A stretch of 64,000 nt of DNA from Anaeromyxobacter oryzae (GTDB taxonomy: Bacteria > Myxococcota > Myxococcia > Myxococcales > Anaeromyxobacteraceae). The position numbers and the translations under genes are program-made. Below, piece after piece: positions 9,043 through 18,033 of this stretch. Where the stretch lies: assembly GCF_023169945.1 (NCBI RefSeq), contig NZ_AP025591.1, forward strand, positions 1,076,501 through 1,140,500, read 5' to 3'. Below the pieces are notes generated by a model that saw only the letters and a list, made by a program, of their open reading frames with translations, made no database searches and was not told where the DNA came from. Within the stretch, counting starts at the first letter, position 1. Every line of letters begins with the position of its first letter.

Positions 9043-10947
9043 CTACCTCGCGAGCAGCCGCTCGACGAGCGCCGGATCCGCCGGCTTCGCCACGTGCCCG
9101 TCGAACCCGGCCTCGATCGCGCGCCTGACGTCCTCGGGCTGGGCGTACCCGCTCACCGCGAAGAGCTGCATGCCGCTCGCGCCTCCGGCGCGGAGCGCCC
9201 GCGCGACCTCGTAGCCGCTCATCCCGGGCAGCCCGATGTCGCACAGCACCACGTCGGGCGGAAGAGCGCGCGCCTTCGCCAGGGCGCTGGGCCCGTCGTA
9301 CGCCACCTCGGCGTCGTGCCCGAGCATCCTCGCGATCTCGGCGAGCGAGTCCGCGGCGTCGGCGTTGTCGTCGACGACGAGGACCCGGAGCCCGCCGCTC
9401 GACCGCGCCACGGGGGAGGTCGCGTCCCGCGTCCCGGCGGGCGTCGCCAGGGGGAGCCGAACGACGAACTCCGCGCCCCTGCCCTTCCCCGCGCTCTCGA
9501 CGCGGACGGTCCCGCCGTGCAGCTCGGTGATGCCCTTCACCAGCGCGAGCCCCAGGCCGAGGCCGCCTTCGGTCCTCGCGAGCGTCCGCTCGCCCTGGAC
9601 GAAGGGATCGAACACGTGGGGCAACAGCGACGGCTCGATGCCCGCGCCCGTGTCGCGGACGCGGATCTCCGCGGCCCCTCCCTCGGCCCGGAGCGACACC
9701 GTCACCTCGTCGCCCCCGCGCGTGAACTTCGAGGCGTTGTGGAGGAGGTTCCCGACGACCTGGCTGATCCGGGTCGGGTCCGCGTCGGCCCAGACCTTCT
9801 CGTCGTCGGCCACGACCCGGAGCTCGACCGACCGATCCCGCATCAGGTGGCGGAAGTCGTCCGCGGCGCGCCACACCAGGTCGCGCAGGTCGACCCGCGT
9901 GCGCCTCAGCTCGATCTTCCCGCGGGCGATGCGGGTGACGTCGAGGAGATCGTCGACGAGCCGGGTGAGGTGCTCGGTCTGGCGCTCGATCACCTCCTGG
10001 GCGCGGTTGCCCTGCTCGCTGCCCGGCTCGGTGTGCCGGAGGACGTAGATCGAGTTCCGGATGGGCGCGAGGGGGTTCCGGAGCTCGTGCGAGAGCATCC
10101 CGAGGAACTCGTCCTTGCGGCGGTCCGCCTCGCGCAGCGCCTCCTCGGCCCGCTTGCGATCGGTGACGTCGTGGACGGCCCCCACGATCCGGAACAGCCG
10201 CCCCGCCCCGTCGTGCTGCGCCTCTCCGTGCTCCAGGACGACGCGCTCGACGCCGTCGCGGCGGACGATCCGGTGCTCGATGGCGTACCTGCGCCGCTCC
10301 GAGAGCGCCGCGGAGACCGCGTCCGCCACCCGGCGGCGGTCGTCGGGGTGGACGTGCCGGAAGAACAGCTCGTTCGAGACCGCGACCTCGCCCGGCTCGT
10401 ACCCGAAGATCCGGTAGACCTCGTCGGACCAGCGCAGGGGGCTCGAGTCGAGGTCCTCGGGGTTCGTGACGTCGATCCACCACGCGCCGAGGTGCGCCAT
10501 GGCCCCGGCCTGGTCGAGCACCGAGCGGAACCTCTCCTCCGTGTCCCGGAGCTCCTGCTGCGTTCGATCCCGGTCCGTGACGTCGAACGCGATCCCGCAG
10601 ATGCCCATCTCGCCCGCGAGCGCGATGGGGAAGCGCGCGGTGAGCAGCGTGCGCTCGCCGCTCGGCGTCGGGATCGCGTCCTCGGTCCAGAGGTGGCTGA
10701 CGGCCCCGCGGAGCTCTCGCTCTCGCGTCCGGACCGCGACGTCACCCGGGAGCACGTCCGCGACGGTGCGGCCGACCAGCTCCTCCGGCGCGACGCCGAG
10801 CAGCCTCGCCAACCAGCGGTTCGCGAAGACGTAGCGCCCGTCCGCGCGCTTCGCGAACACCGCGAACGGCGCGTCGTCCGCGACGGCCCGGAGCCGCTCG
10901 TCGAGCAGCAGGTCGGCCGGGATGATCGCCGCGAGCTCCTGGTTCAC
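9043..10947 (-). CDS. Hybrid sensor histidine kinase (PAS-PAS-HisKA-HATPase-REC)
   Basis: A 634-residue cytoplasmic hybrid kinase. PAS 1 covers about residues 15-125 and PAS/PAC 2 about 135-270, with the PAC motif FRIVGAVHDVTDRKRAE. The dimerisation/phospho-acceptor motif LSHELRNPLAP has its His near residue 286. The ATPase has an N box (NLLHNASKF), a G1 box (DTGAGI) and a G2 box (GGLGLGLALV). A C-terminal receiver has its acceptor Asp in LCDIGLPG at about residue 570. No membrane segment is seen, so it senses an internal or redox cue. It is transcribed away from the Dcu/aspartase cluster and could regulate it, but nothing shows this directly. Confidence 0.9.
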   Translation of the reverse strand: MNQELAAIIPADLLLDERLRAVADDAPFAVFAKRADGRYVFANRWLARLLGVAPEELVGRTVADVLPGDVAVRTRERELRGAVSHLWTEDAIPTPSGERTLLTARFPIALAGEMGICGIAFDVTDRDRTQQELRDTEERFRSVLDQAGAMAHLGAWWIDVTNPEDLDSSPLRWSDEVYRIFGYEPGEVAVSNELFFRHVHPDDRRRVADAVSAALSERRRYAIEHRIVRRDGVERVVLEHGEAQHDGAGRLFRIVGAVHDVTDRKRAEEALREADRRKDEFLGMLSHELRNPLAPIRNSIYVLRHTEPGSEQGNRAQEVIERQTEHLTRLVDDLLDVTRIARGKIELRRTRVDLRDLVWRAADDFRHLMRDRSVELRVVADDEKVWADADPTRISQVVGNLLHNASKFTRGGDEVTVSLRAEGGAAEIRVRDTGAGIEPSLLPHVFDPFVQGERTLARTEGGLGLGLALVKGITELHGGTVRVESAGKGRGAEFVVRLPLATPAGTRDATSPVARSSGGLRVLVVDDNADAADSLAEIARMLGHDAEVAYDGPSALAKARALPPDVVLCDIGLPGMSGYEVARALRAGGASGMQLFAVSGYAQPEDVRRAIEAGFDGHVAKPADPALVERLLAR

Positions 10948-11066
10948 GTGCGCTCCGTCGCAGAGGGACCGAGCGACACTCTACCCCGCGCGGCCGTGTG
11001 CTCGCCGCTCGGACCGGCGACCGGCCGCGGCAGGTCGACGCGTGTCTTTCGGGAGGCCCCGCGGAG

Positions 11067-11086
11067 CATGGGACCATCGTCCCATG
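11067..11086. promoter_or_regulatory. Palindromic operator-like site upstream of the Dcu gene
   Basis: CATGGGAC-CATC-GTCCCATG is a perfect 8-bp inverted repeat with a 4-bp spacer, 48 bp before the start codon. A 17-bp core (TGGGACCATCGTCCCAT) recurs with one mismatch, in the same orientation, 60 bp upstream of the GH63 gene at 34964-34980. It is probably a binding site for a dimeric regulator. Confidence 0.45.
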
Positions 11087-11094
11087 TTCGGGGG

Positions 11095-11136
11095 ATGGCC
11101 CGTCCCGGGATGATGGCGGCGCGGGGGACGGGCCAT
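11095..11136 (+). promoter_or_regulatory. Hairpin enclosing the Dcu ribosome-binding site and start codon
   Basis: A perfect 12-bp inverted repeat: ATGGCCCGTCCC (11095-11106) and GGGACGGGCCAT (11125-11136), 18-nt loop. The 3' arm overlaps the GGGGGA Shine-Dalgarno region and the first two bases of the ATG at 11135. If it forms in the mRNA, it would block initiation, so the gene may be controlled at the level of translation. Confidence 0.45.
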
Positions 11137-12469
11137 GCTCTGGTTGGAACTCGTGGTGGTGCTCGCGATGATCTTCGTCGGCGCGCGCGTCGGCGGGGCG
11201 GGTCTCGGCATGATGGGCGGCCTCGGCGTGGCGCTGCTCGCGTTCGTGTTCGGAGAGCGCCCCACGGAGCCGCCGATCGACGTGATGCTGATGATCGCCG
11301 CGGTCTGCACCGCGGCGGCGTGCCTCCAGGCGTCCGGTGGGATGGACTACCTCGTGAAGCTCGCCGAGAAGGCGCTCCGCAGCTACCCGCCCGCCGTGAC
11401 GTTCGTCGCCCCGCTCGTCGCCTACGTCTTCACGCTCTTCGCGGGCACCGGGCACGTCGCCTACGCCATCCTGCCGGTGATCGCCGAGGTCTCGCGGGAC
11501 GCGGGGGTCCGCCCCGAGCGGCCGCTCTCGATCTCGGTCATCGCCTCGCAGCAGGCCATCACCGCGAGCCCCATCTCCGCGGCCACCGTGGCGCTGCTCG
11601 GGCTCCTCGCCCCGGCGCACGTGACCCTCCTGAACATCCTCTCCATCTGCATCCCGGCGACGGTCCTCGGCGTGCTCGCCGGCTCGCTCGCGGTGTTCCA
11701 CCGCGGGGTGGAGCTCGCCGACGACCCGGTCTACAAGCAGCGGCTCGCCGCCGGCGAGCTCAAGGCCCCGGAGCCGAAGGCGGCCGCGGCGGCCGACGGC
11801 GGGGTCCCGGTGACGCCCATCACGGCGAAGATCGCGGTCCTGCTGTTCCTGGCCGCGGCGGTGGCGATCGTCTTCCTGGGATCCTTCCCGGGCCTGCGCC
11901 CCGCCTGGACCGTCGACGGGAAGGTCGTCCAGATGGGCATGGCCCACGCGATCGAGATGGTGATGCTCTCGGTCTCGGCGCTGATGGTCGTCTTCTGCAA
12001 GGCCAACGTGGAAGAGGTGGCGAAGGGGACCGTCTTCCGCGCCGGGATGCAGGCGGTGATCGCGATCTTCGGCATCGCGTGGCTGGGCGACACCTTCTTC
12101 CAGGCCCACCTCGCCGAGATCCAGCCACCGCTCGAGCGCCTCGTGCAGGCGGTGCCCTGGCTCTTCGCCGTGGCGCTGTTCGTCATGTCGATCCTGCTCT
12201 ACAGCCAGGCGGCGACGATCCGCGCCCTCGGCCCGCTCGGCGTCGCGCTCGGCCTGCCGGCCTTCGGCCTCATCGGCGCGTTCCCCGCCGTGAACGGCTA
12301 CTTCTTCATCCCCAACTACCCGACGCTCGTCGCGGCGATCAACTTCGACCGGACCGGCACCACGCGCATCGGGAAGTGGGTCCTGAACCACAGCTTCCAG
12401 CTGCCCGGGTTCGTCGCCACGACGGTCGCGGTCGTGACCGGGCTCGTGCTCGGGAAGATCCTCATGTAG
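11135..12469 (+). CDS. Anaerobic C4-dicarboxylate transporter, DcuA/DcuB family
   Basis: A 444-residue polytopic inner-membrane protein, the same length as E. coli DcuA/DcuB and co-linear with them from the first residues (MLWLELVVVLAMIFVGARVG). Family signatures are LQASGGMDYL, FAGTGHVAYAILPVI, RPERPLSISVIASQQ and TASPISAATVAL. It exchanges fumarate, malate or aspartate for succinate during fumarate respiration. Aspartase follows 37 bp downstream, the same neighbour as in the E. coli aspA-dcuA unit, which favours a DcuA-like role. A perfect palindrome and a start-codon hairpin lie directly upstream. Confidence 0.92.
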   Translation: MLWLELVVVLAMIFVGARVGGAGLGMMGGLGVALLAFVFGERPTEPPIDVMLMIAAVCTAAACLQASGGMDYLVKLAEKALRSYPPAVTFVAPLVAYVFTLFAGTGHVAYAILPVIAEVSRDAGVRPERPLSISVIASQQAITASPISAATVALLGLLAPAHVTLLNILSICIPATVLGVLAGSLAVFHRGVELADDPVYKQRLAAGELKAPEPKAAAAADGGVPVTPITAKIAVLLFLAAAVAIVFLGSFPGLRPAWTVDGKVVQMGMAHAIEMVMLSVSALMVVFCKANVEEVAKGTVFRAGMQAVIAIFGIAWLGDTFFQAHLAEIQPPLERLVQAVPWLFAVALFVMSILLYSQAATIRALGPLGVALGLPAFGLIGAFPAVNGYFFIPNYPTLVAAINFDRTGTTRIGKWVLNHSFQLPGFVATTVAVVTGLVLGKILM

Positions 12470-12506
12470 CGCCGCCGGGCCCCGGCCCGCCGGAAAGGAG
12501 AAGGAC

Positions 12507-13967
12507 ATGGCCTCGACCCAGTTCCGGATGGAGCACGACTTCCTCGGCGACCGCGAGGTGCCCCTGGACGCGTACTACGGCGTGCAGACGCTGCGCGGCT
12601 CGGAGAACTTCCCCATCACTGGCCTCCCCATCCACCCCGCGCTCATCCACGCGATGGGGACCGTGAAGAAGGCGGCGGCGCTGGCGAACCGGGACACCGG
12701 CCACCTCGAGCCGCGCATCGCGAACGCCATCGCCGAGGCGGCGGACGACGTCATCTCCGGCAAGCTCGACCGCTGGTTCATCGTCGACCCGATCCAGGGG
12801 GGCGCCGGGACCTCGATCAACATGAACACCAACGAGGTGATCGCGAACCGCGCCCTCGAGCTGCTCGGCGAGCCGAAGGGCCGCTACGAGGTCGTGAGCC
12901 CGAACTCGCACGTGAACATGGCGCAGTCGACGAACGACGCGTTCCCGACGGGCGTCCACATCGCCGCCCTCGACGTCGGCAAGCAGCTGGTCGCCGAGCT
13001 GCGCCTCCTGCACGAGGCGTTCGCCGCGAAGGAGAAGGAGTTCGAGGGCATCATCAAGATGGGCCGCACGCACCTGCAGGACGCGGTGCCCATCCGGCTC
13101 GGGCAGGAGTTCGGCGCCTACCGGCGCGTGATCGGCCGCGACATCGAGCGCCTCCGGGGCGTCGGCAACACGCTCGTCGAGGTGAACATGGGCGCGACGG
13201 CGGTCGGCACCGGCCTCAACGCCGATCCCGCGTACATCACCGCCGTCGTGAAGTACCTGGCGGAGCTCAGCGGCTGGCCGATCAGGACCGCCGAGAACCT
13301 CGTCGACGCGACCCAGAACACCGACTGCTACACCGAGGTCTCGGCGGCGCTGAAGGTCTGCATGATGAACATCTCGAAGATCGCCAACGACCTGCGCCTC
13401 ATGGCGTCGGGGCCGCGGTGCGGGCTCGGCGAGCTCAACCTGCCGGCGCGGCAGCCCGGCTCGTCGATCATGCCGGGCAAGGTGAACCCGGTCATGGCGG
13501 AGGTGGTGAACCAGGTCGCGTTCCAGGTGATCGGGAACGACCACACCATCTGCCTCGCCAGCGAGGCCGGGCAGTTCGAGCTGAACGTGATGGAGCCGGT
13601 GCTGGTGTTCAACCTGCTCCAGTCGACCACCATCATGACGAACGCCTTCCGCGTGTTCCGGACCTTCTGCATCGAGGGCCTCACGCCCAACACGGAGCGG
13701 ATGAAGGCGTACGTGGACAACAGCGTGGGCGTCATCACCGCGATCAACCCGCACGTCGGGTACGAGACCGCGGCGCGGATCGCCCGCGAGGCGAACGTCA
13801 CCGGGAAGCCGGTCCGCGAGCTCATCCTGCGGGACAAGGTCCTCACGCAGGAGCAGCTCGACGCGATCCTCGATCCGTTCGAGATGACGAGCCCCGGCAT
13901 CGCCGGCTCCGGCAAGCAGAAGGAGCACGAGGACGTCTGGTTCAAGGACCAGGACGAGACCCGCTGA
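12507..13967 (+). CDS. aspA: Aspartate ammonia-lyase (aspartase)
   Basis: A 486-residue member of the aspartase/fumarase superfamily that deaminates L-aspartate to fumarate and ammonia in the cytoplasm. It has the superfamily signature GSSIMPGKVNPVMAE (residues about 325-340), whose Ser is the catalytic base in the flexible loop, as well as STNDAFPTG and GRTHLQDAVP. Length matches the family (about 470-490). A strong ribosome-binding site (AAAGGAGAAGG) precedes the ATG. It lies between a C4-dicarboxylate transporter and an asparaginase, so the product fumarate probably serves as electron acceptor or is exchanged. Fumarase class II is unlikely, given the high match to aspartase loops. Confidence 0.94.
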   Translation: MASTQFRMEHDFLGDREVPLDAYYGVQTLRGSENFPITGLPIHPALIHAMGTVKKAAALANRDTGHLEPRIANAIAEAADDVISGKLDRWFIVDPIQGGAGTSINMNTNEVIANRALELLGEPKGRYEVVSPNSHVNMAQSTNDAFPTGVHIAALDVGKQLVAELRLLHEAFAAKEKEFEGIIKMGRTHLQDAVPIRLGQEFGAYRRVIGRDIERLRGVGNTLVEVNMGATAVGTGLNADPAYITAVVKYLAELSGWPIRTAENLVDATQNTDCYTEVSAALKVCMMNISKIANDLRLMASGPRCGLGELNLPARQPGSSIMPGKVNPVMAEVVNQVAFQVIGNDHTICLASEAGQFELNVMEPVLVFNLLQSTTIMTNAFRVFRTFCIEGLTPNTERMKAYVDNSVGVITAINPHVGYETAARIAREANVTGKPVRELILRDKVLTQEQLDAILDPFEMTSPGIAGSGKQKEHEDVWFKDQDETR

Positions 13968-13980
13968 ACGGGGAGGGATC

Positions 13981-15063
13981 ATGCAGGTCACCAAGCGTTG
14001 GGGCATGCTGTCCGCGGCGTTCCTCGCCGTCGCGCTCGCGCTGCCGTCGGGGGCGGCGGAGCCGAAGGCGAACCCGAAGCCGAAGGTCGTCATCCTCGCG
14101 ACCGGCGGGACCATCGCCGGCGCGCAGCCCAAGCCCGGGGACGTCGGCTACAAGGCCGGCGCGTACCCGGTGAGCGCGCTCATCAAGGCGGTGCCGGGGA
14201 TCGACGAGATCGCGCAGATCTCGGGCGAGCAGATCGCCAGCATCGGCAGCCAGGACATGACGGACGCCGTGTGGGTCAAGCTCGGGCGCCGGGTGAACGA
14301 GGTGCTCGCGGATCCCTCCGTCTCGGGCGTGGTCGTCACGCACGGCACCGACACGATGGAGGAGACCGGCTTCTTCCTGAACCTCGTCACGAAGAGCAAC
14401 AAGCCGGTCGTGCTGGTCGGGTCGATGCGGCCCGCGACCGCGGTGAGCGCGGACGGCCCGATGAACCTCTACAACGCGACGGCCGTGGCGGTGGACCCGA
14501 ACGCGCGCGGCCGCGGCGTGCTCGTCGTCCTGAACGACGTGGTCCACTACGCCCGCGAGACGACGAAGACGAACACCACCTCGCTCGACACGTTCGCCTC
14601 CCCGAACCGCGGGCCGGCCGGCTTCGTGCTGTTCGGGAAGGTGCGCTGGTTCTCCAAGCCCACCTGGAGGCACACGACCGAGAGCGCCTTCGCAGGCGCG
14701 ATCCCGGACACGCTGCCGCGCGTGGACATCATCTACGCGCACGCGAACGTCGGTCCGGAGTACGTCCAGGCGTCGCTCGCGGCGGGCGCGAAGGGGCTCG
14801 TCCTCGCCGGCGTCGGCGACGGCAACGGCACCCAGGCGCTCATCGAGGCGCTCTCCGCCGCCGCGAAGAAGGGCGTCGTGGTGGTCCGGAGCTCCCGCAC
14901 GAACTCCGGCGCGGTCGCGCGCAACGTCGAGCTCGACGACGACAAGCTCGGGTTCGTGGCGGCCCAGGAGCTGAACCCGCAGAAGGCGCGGGTGCTGCTG
15001 CAGCTCGCCCTCACGAAGACGAAGGACTGCGCCGCCATCCAGGAGATGTTCGAGCAGTACTAG
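13981..15063 (+). CDS. ansB: Periplasmic L-asparaginase, type II
   Basis: A 360-residue protein with a Sec signal peptide (MQVTKRWGMLSAAFLAVALALPSGAAE). It carries both asparaginase threonine motifs: ATGGTIAG (residues about 40-47) and the HGTDTMEET segment (about 120-128). It hydrolyses asparagine to aspartate and ammonia outside the cytoplasm. It starts 13 bp after aspA with a GGGAGGG ribosome-binding site, so the two are surely co-transcribed. Aspartate made here can enter through the Dcu or AspT-type transporters and be deaminated by AspA. Some family members also accept glutamine. Confidence 0.93.
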   Translation: MQVTKRWGMLSAAFLAVALALPSGAAEPKANPKPKVVILATGGTIAGAQPKPGDVGYKAGAYPVSALIKAVPGIDEIAQISGEQIASIGSQDMTDAVWVKLGRRVNEVLADPSVSGVVVTHGTDTMEETGFFLNLVTKSNKPVVLVGSMRPATAVSADGPMNLYNATAVAVDPNARGRGVLVVLNDVVHYARETTKTNTTSLDTFASPNRGPAGFVLFGKVRWFSKPTWRHTTESAFAGAIPDTLPRVDIIYAHANVGPEYVQASLAAGAKGLVLAGVGDGNGTQALIEALSAAAKKGVVVVRSSRTNSGAVARNVELDDDKLGFVAAQELNPQKARVLLQLALTKTKDCAAIQEMFEQY

Positions 15064-15084
15064 CGGTACCAGGAGGGGAAGACC

Positions 15085-16275
15085 ATGACGAGGACCGCCC
15101 TCGCGGCGCTCGCTGCCGCCGCGCTTCTGCCGGCCCTGCCCGGCGCCCAGGACAAGCCCACCAAGCCGACCGTCGACGTGTACGGCTTCGCGATGGTCGA
15201 CTACATACAGGACTTCAGGCGCATCGATCCGACCTGGGACTCGACGCTGCGCCCGACGCGGGTCCCGACCGTGTCCGGCACGTTCGGGAGCGACGGCCAG
15301 GCGATCTTCAGCGCGCGCCAGAGCCGCCTCGGCGTCAAGGGCACCTTCCCCGGCGGCCCCCAGGACCTGCGGGCGAAGATCGAGTTCGACTTCTACGGGC
15401 GCGGCACCGACCGGCCCGACGCCGCCGGCCAGGCCACGATCCGCCTGCGGCGGGCGTACGGCGAGTGGGGCCCGATCCTCGGCGGCCTCACGGACAGCCT
15501 CTTCATGGACGACGACTACTGGCCGAACATCATCGACTACTGGGGGCCCTCCGGGATGGTGTTCTACCGGAACGTCCAGATCCGCTACTCGCCCCGGTTC
15601 GGCGGTCCCCAGTCCATCGCCATCGCGCTCGAGCGGCCCGGGTCCGACCTCCAGGCCTATCCCGAGGACCTCCCGGATCTCGTCTCCGACAACAAGCTGC
15701 CGGACCTGACCGCGCGGTACCGGGTGACGCAGAAGTGGGGGTACGTCCAGCTCTCGGGCATTCTCCGCCGGCTCGGCTACGACTCGGCCGGCACCCCGAA
15801 CAACGAGCCCAAGGGCGACGTGACCGGGTGGGGCCTGAACGCCAGCTCGACGATCCGCGTCCTGCCCGACCGGCTGAACCTGCTCGTCGCGGTGGCGGGC
15901 GGCGCGGGCATCTCGAACTACATGAACGACGCGACGCCCGATCTCGCCGCGGGCGGATCGGCCGCCGACCCGAAGCCCGAGGCGGTGAAGCTGATCGGGA
16001 TCTCGGCGTACGCGGACGTCACCTGGCACCCGCTCCTCACGAGCTCGTTCGGCTACAGCACGGTGCGGCTCGACAACACGAGCCTGCAGCCCGCGGCCGC
16101 GTTCAAGACGGGGCAGTACGCCTCGGGCAACGTGCTCGTTCACCCGACCTCGGACATCCTCTTCGGCCCCGAGCTGCTCTGGGGTCAGCGCAAGGACAAG
16201 AGCGGGGCGAGCGGCGACGACGTCCGCCTGCAGATCTCCTTCAAGTACGCGTTCTCGTCCGGCCCGAGGAGCTGA
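15085..16275 (+). CDS. Outer-membrane porin, DcaP-like
   Basis: A 396-residue protein with a signal peptide ending around GAQDK, followed by a beta-barrel sequence (alternating hydrophobic strands, aromatic girdles). It opens with VYGFAMVDYIQDF, has ARQSRLGVKG and ends FKYAFSSGPRS, as in DcaP-family trimeric porins. These carry organic acids across the outer membrane. It is 21 bp from the asparaginase and 4 bp from the AspT-type gene, so it is probably the outer-membrane entry for asparagine, aspartate or C4-acids. The substrate is inferred from context. Confidence 0.8.
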   Translation: MTRTALAALAAAALLPALPGAQDKPTKPTVDVYGFAMVDYIQDFRRIDPTWDSTLRPTRVPTVSGTFGSDGQAIFSARQSRLGVKGTFPGGPQDLRAKIEFDFYGRGTDRPDAAGQATIRLRRAYGEWGPILGGLTDSLFMDDDYWPNIIDYWGPSGMVFYRNVQIRYSPRFGGPQSIAIALERPGSDLQAYPEDLPDLVSDNKLPDLTARYRVTQKWGYVQLSGILRRLGYDSAGTPNNEPKGDVTGWGLNASSTIRVLPDRLNLLVAVAGGAGISNYMNDATPDLAAGGSAADPKPEAVKLIGISAYADVTWHPLLTSSFGYSTVRLDNTSLQPAAAFKTGQYASGNVLVHPTSDILFGPELLWGQRKDKSGASGDDVRLQISFKYAFSSGPRS

Positions 16276-16279
16276 CGGC

Positions 16280-17962
16280 ATGGCGGGACCCCTCGCCAGC
16301 GCGGCGGAGGTGCTCCGGTCGCATCCGGAGCTCGCCCTCTTCCTCACGCTGGCGATGGGCTTCGCCGTCGGGCGGATCCGGATCGGGACCTTCACGGTCG
16401 GATCGGTCCTGGGGACGCTCCTCGCCGGCGTCCTCGTCGGCCAGCTCGGCGTCGACGTGCCGGGCGTGGTGAAGGTGGTCTTCTTCGACCTCTTCCTCTT
16501 CGCGACCGGCTACAAGGTCGGTCCCCAGTTCTTCCGGGGGCTCAAGAAGGACGGGCTCCCGCAGCTCGCGCTCACGGTGGTCGTGTGCGTCGCGTGTCTC
16601 GCGACCGCGGTGATCGCGTCGAAGCTGCTCGGGTACGACGTCGGCACCGCGGCGGGCCTGCTCGCGGGCGCCTTCACCGAGTCCACGGTGATCGGGACCG
16701 CGGCCGAGGCCATCCAGCGCCTTCCGCTCCCGGACGCCGAGCGGGCGCGGCTCGTCAACGCGATCCCGGTCGCGTATGCGGTCACCTACCTCGTGGGCAC
16801 CACCACGCTCGTCTGGTTCCTGTCCTCGCTCGCCCCGCGGCTCATGCGGATCGATCTCCGCGCCGCGGCGCGCGAGCTCGAGGTGAAGCTCTCGGGCAAG
16901 GCGGCGGAGGAGGAGGGCGTGAGCTCCGCCTATCGCGACTGGGACCTGCGCGCCTTCGAGCTCGGCGGCCCACGCCGCACCGTCGCGCAGCTCGAGGCGT
17001 CGCTCGGCGGGGCGCGTGCCGTCGTCGAGCGCGTCCGGAGCGGCGGCGTGCTCGTCGATCCCATCCCGGAGACCGTCGTCGGCCCCGGAGACCGGATCGC
17101 GCTCGCTTGCCGCCGCGAGGTCCTGGTCGCGCACGCGCCCGTGCTCGGCGCGGAGGTGCAGGACCGCGAGCTGCTCGACTTCCCCCTCGCGGTGCTGCAG
17201 GCGGTGGTCACGAACCGCGCGCTCGCCGGCAGGACGCTCGCGGAGCTCGCCGCGGCCCACGGGCGTGGCGTCGTCCTGCGGAAGCTCGTGCGCTCCGGCC
17301 AGGAGCTGCCCTTCGAGCCGGGCACGGTCGTGAACCGAGGGGACCTGCTCGAGATCGCGGGGCACCAGCGTGACGCCGAGCGCGCCGCGCGCGCGCTGGG
17401 GTACGTGGTCCGGCCGTCGCCCGCGACGGACATGGTGTTCGTGGGCCTCGGGATCGTCCTCGGGGGGTTCGTCGGGCTGATCGCGGTGAAGGTGGGCGGC
17501 GTGTCGATCACGCTCACCACGAGCGGCGGCGCGCTGTGCACGGGGCTCCTGCTCGGGTGGCTGCGCTCCGTCAGCCCGACGTTCGGCGGCATCCCCGAGG
17601 CGGCGCTCTGGATCTTCGACACGGTGGGGCTCACGACCTTCATCGGCGCGGTGGGGCTCGCCGCCGGCCCCGGGTTCGTGGCCGGGGTCCGGCAGACGGG
17701 GCCGAGCCTCGTCCTCGTTGCGTTCGTGGTCGCGATCCTGCCCCACGTCATCGGGATCCTGTTCGGCCGGTACGTGCTGCGGATGAACCCCGTGATCCTG
17801 CTCGGCGCCGAGTCCGGCGCGGGGACGACCACCGCGGGCCTCAAGGCGCTCCAGGACGCGGCCGACAGCAAGCTGCCCGTGCTCGGCTACACCGTTCCGT
17901 ACGCGCTCGGGAACATCCTGCTCACCGCCTGGGGCCCGGTCATCGTGGCGCTGATGACCTGA
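16280..17962 (+). CDS. AspT/YidE-family aspartate:alanine-type antiporter
   Basis: A 560-residue inner-membrane protein of the aspartate:alanine exchanger family. It has five or so membrane segments (about residues 15-190), a cytoplasmic middle with two RCK_C/TrkA-C domains (about 225-380, e.g. DPIPETVVGPGDRIALAC and GTVVNRGDLLEIAG), and a second membrane half (about 385-560). Both halves carry the repeated G-rich motif (GLLAGAFTESTVIGTAAE; ESGAGTTTAGLKAL). GAGGAG precedes the ATG. Within this cluster it may exchange aspartate for a C4-acid or alanine. No aspartate decarboxylase is seen beside it, unlike classic aspT loci, so the counter-substrate is open. Confidence 0.85.
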   Translation: MAGPLASAAEVLRSHPELALFLTLAMGFAVGRIRIGTFTVGSVLGTLLAGVLVGQLGVDVPGVVKVVFFDLFLFATGYKVGPQFFRGLKKDGLPQLALTVVVCVACLATAVIASKLLGYDVGTAAGLLAGAFTESTVIGTAAEAIQRLPLPDAERARLVNAIPVAYAVTYLVGTTTLVWFLSSLAPRLMRIDLRAAARELEVKLSGKAAEEEGVSSAYRDWDLRAFELGGPRRTVAQLEASLGGARAVVERVRSGGVLVDPIPETVVGPGDRIALACRREVLVAHAPVLGAEVQDRELLDFPLAVLQAVVTNRALAGRTLAELAAAHGRGVVLRKLVRSGQELPFEPGTVVNRGDLLEIAGHQRDAERAARALGYVVRPSPATDMVFVGLGIVLGGFVGLIAVKVGGVSITLTTSGGALCTGLLLGWLRSVSPTFGGIPEAALWIFDTVGLTTFIGAVGLAAGPGFVAGVRQTGPSLVLVAFVVAILPHVIGILFGRYVLRMNPVILLGAESGAGTTTAGLKALQDAADSKLPVLGYTVPYALGNILLTAWGPVIVALMT

Positions 17963-18033
17963 GGACGCACCCGGAGGTGGATCGGTCCAAGGTCGCCTAC
18001 CGCCGCGGGGTGATCCCGGGGCAAGGGATCTTC

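Noticed and set aside
17536..18033. 5' extension of the repeat protein frame
   Set aside because: Lies over the AspT-type gene, lacks a signal peptide, and ATG 18034 begins a clear signal sequence.
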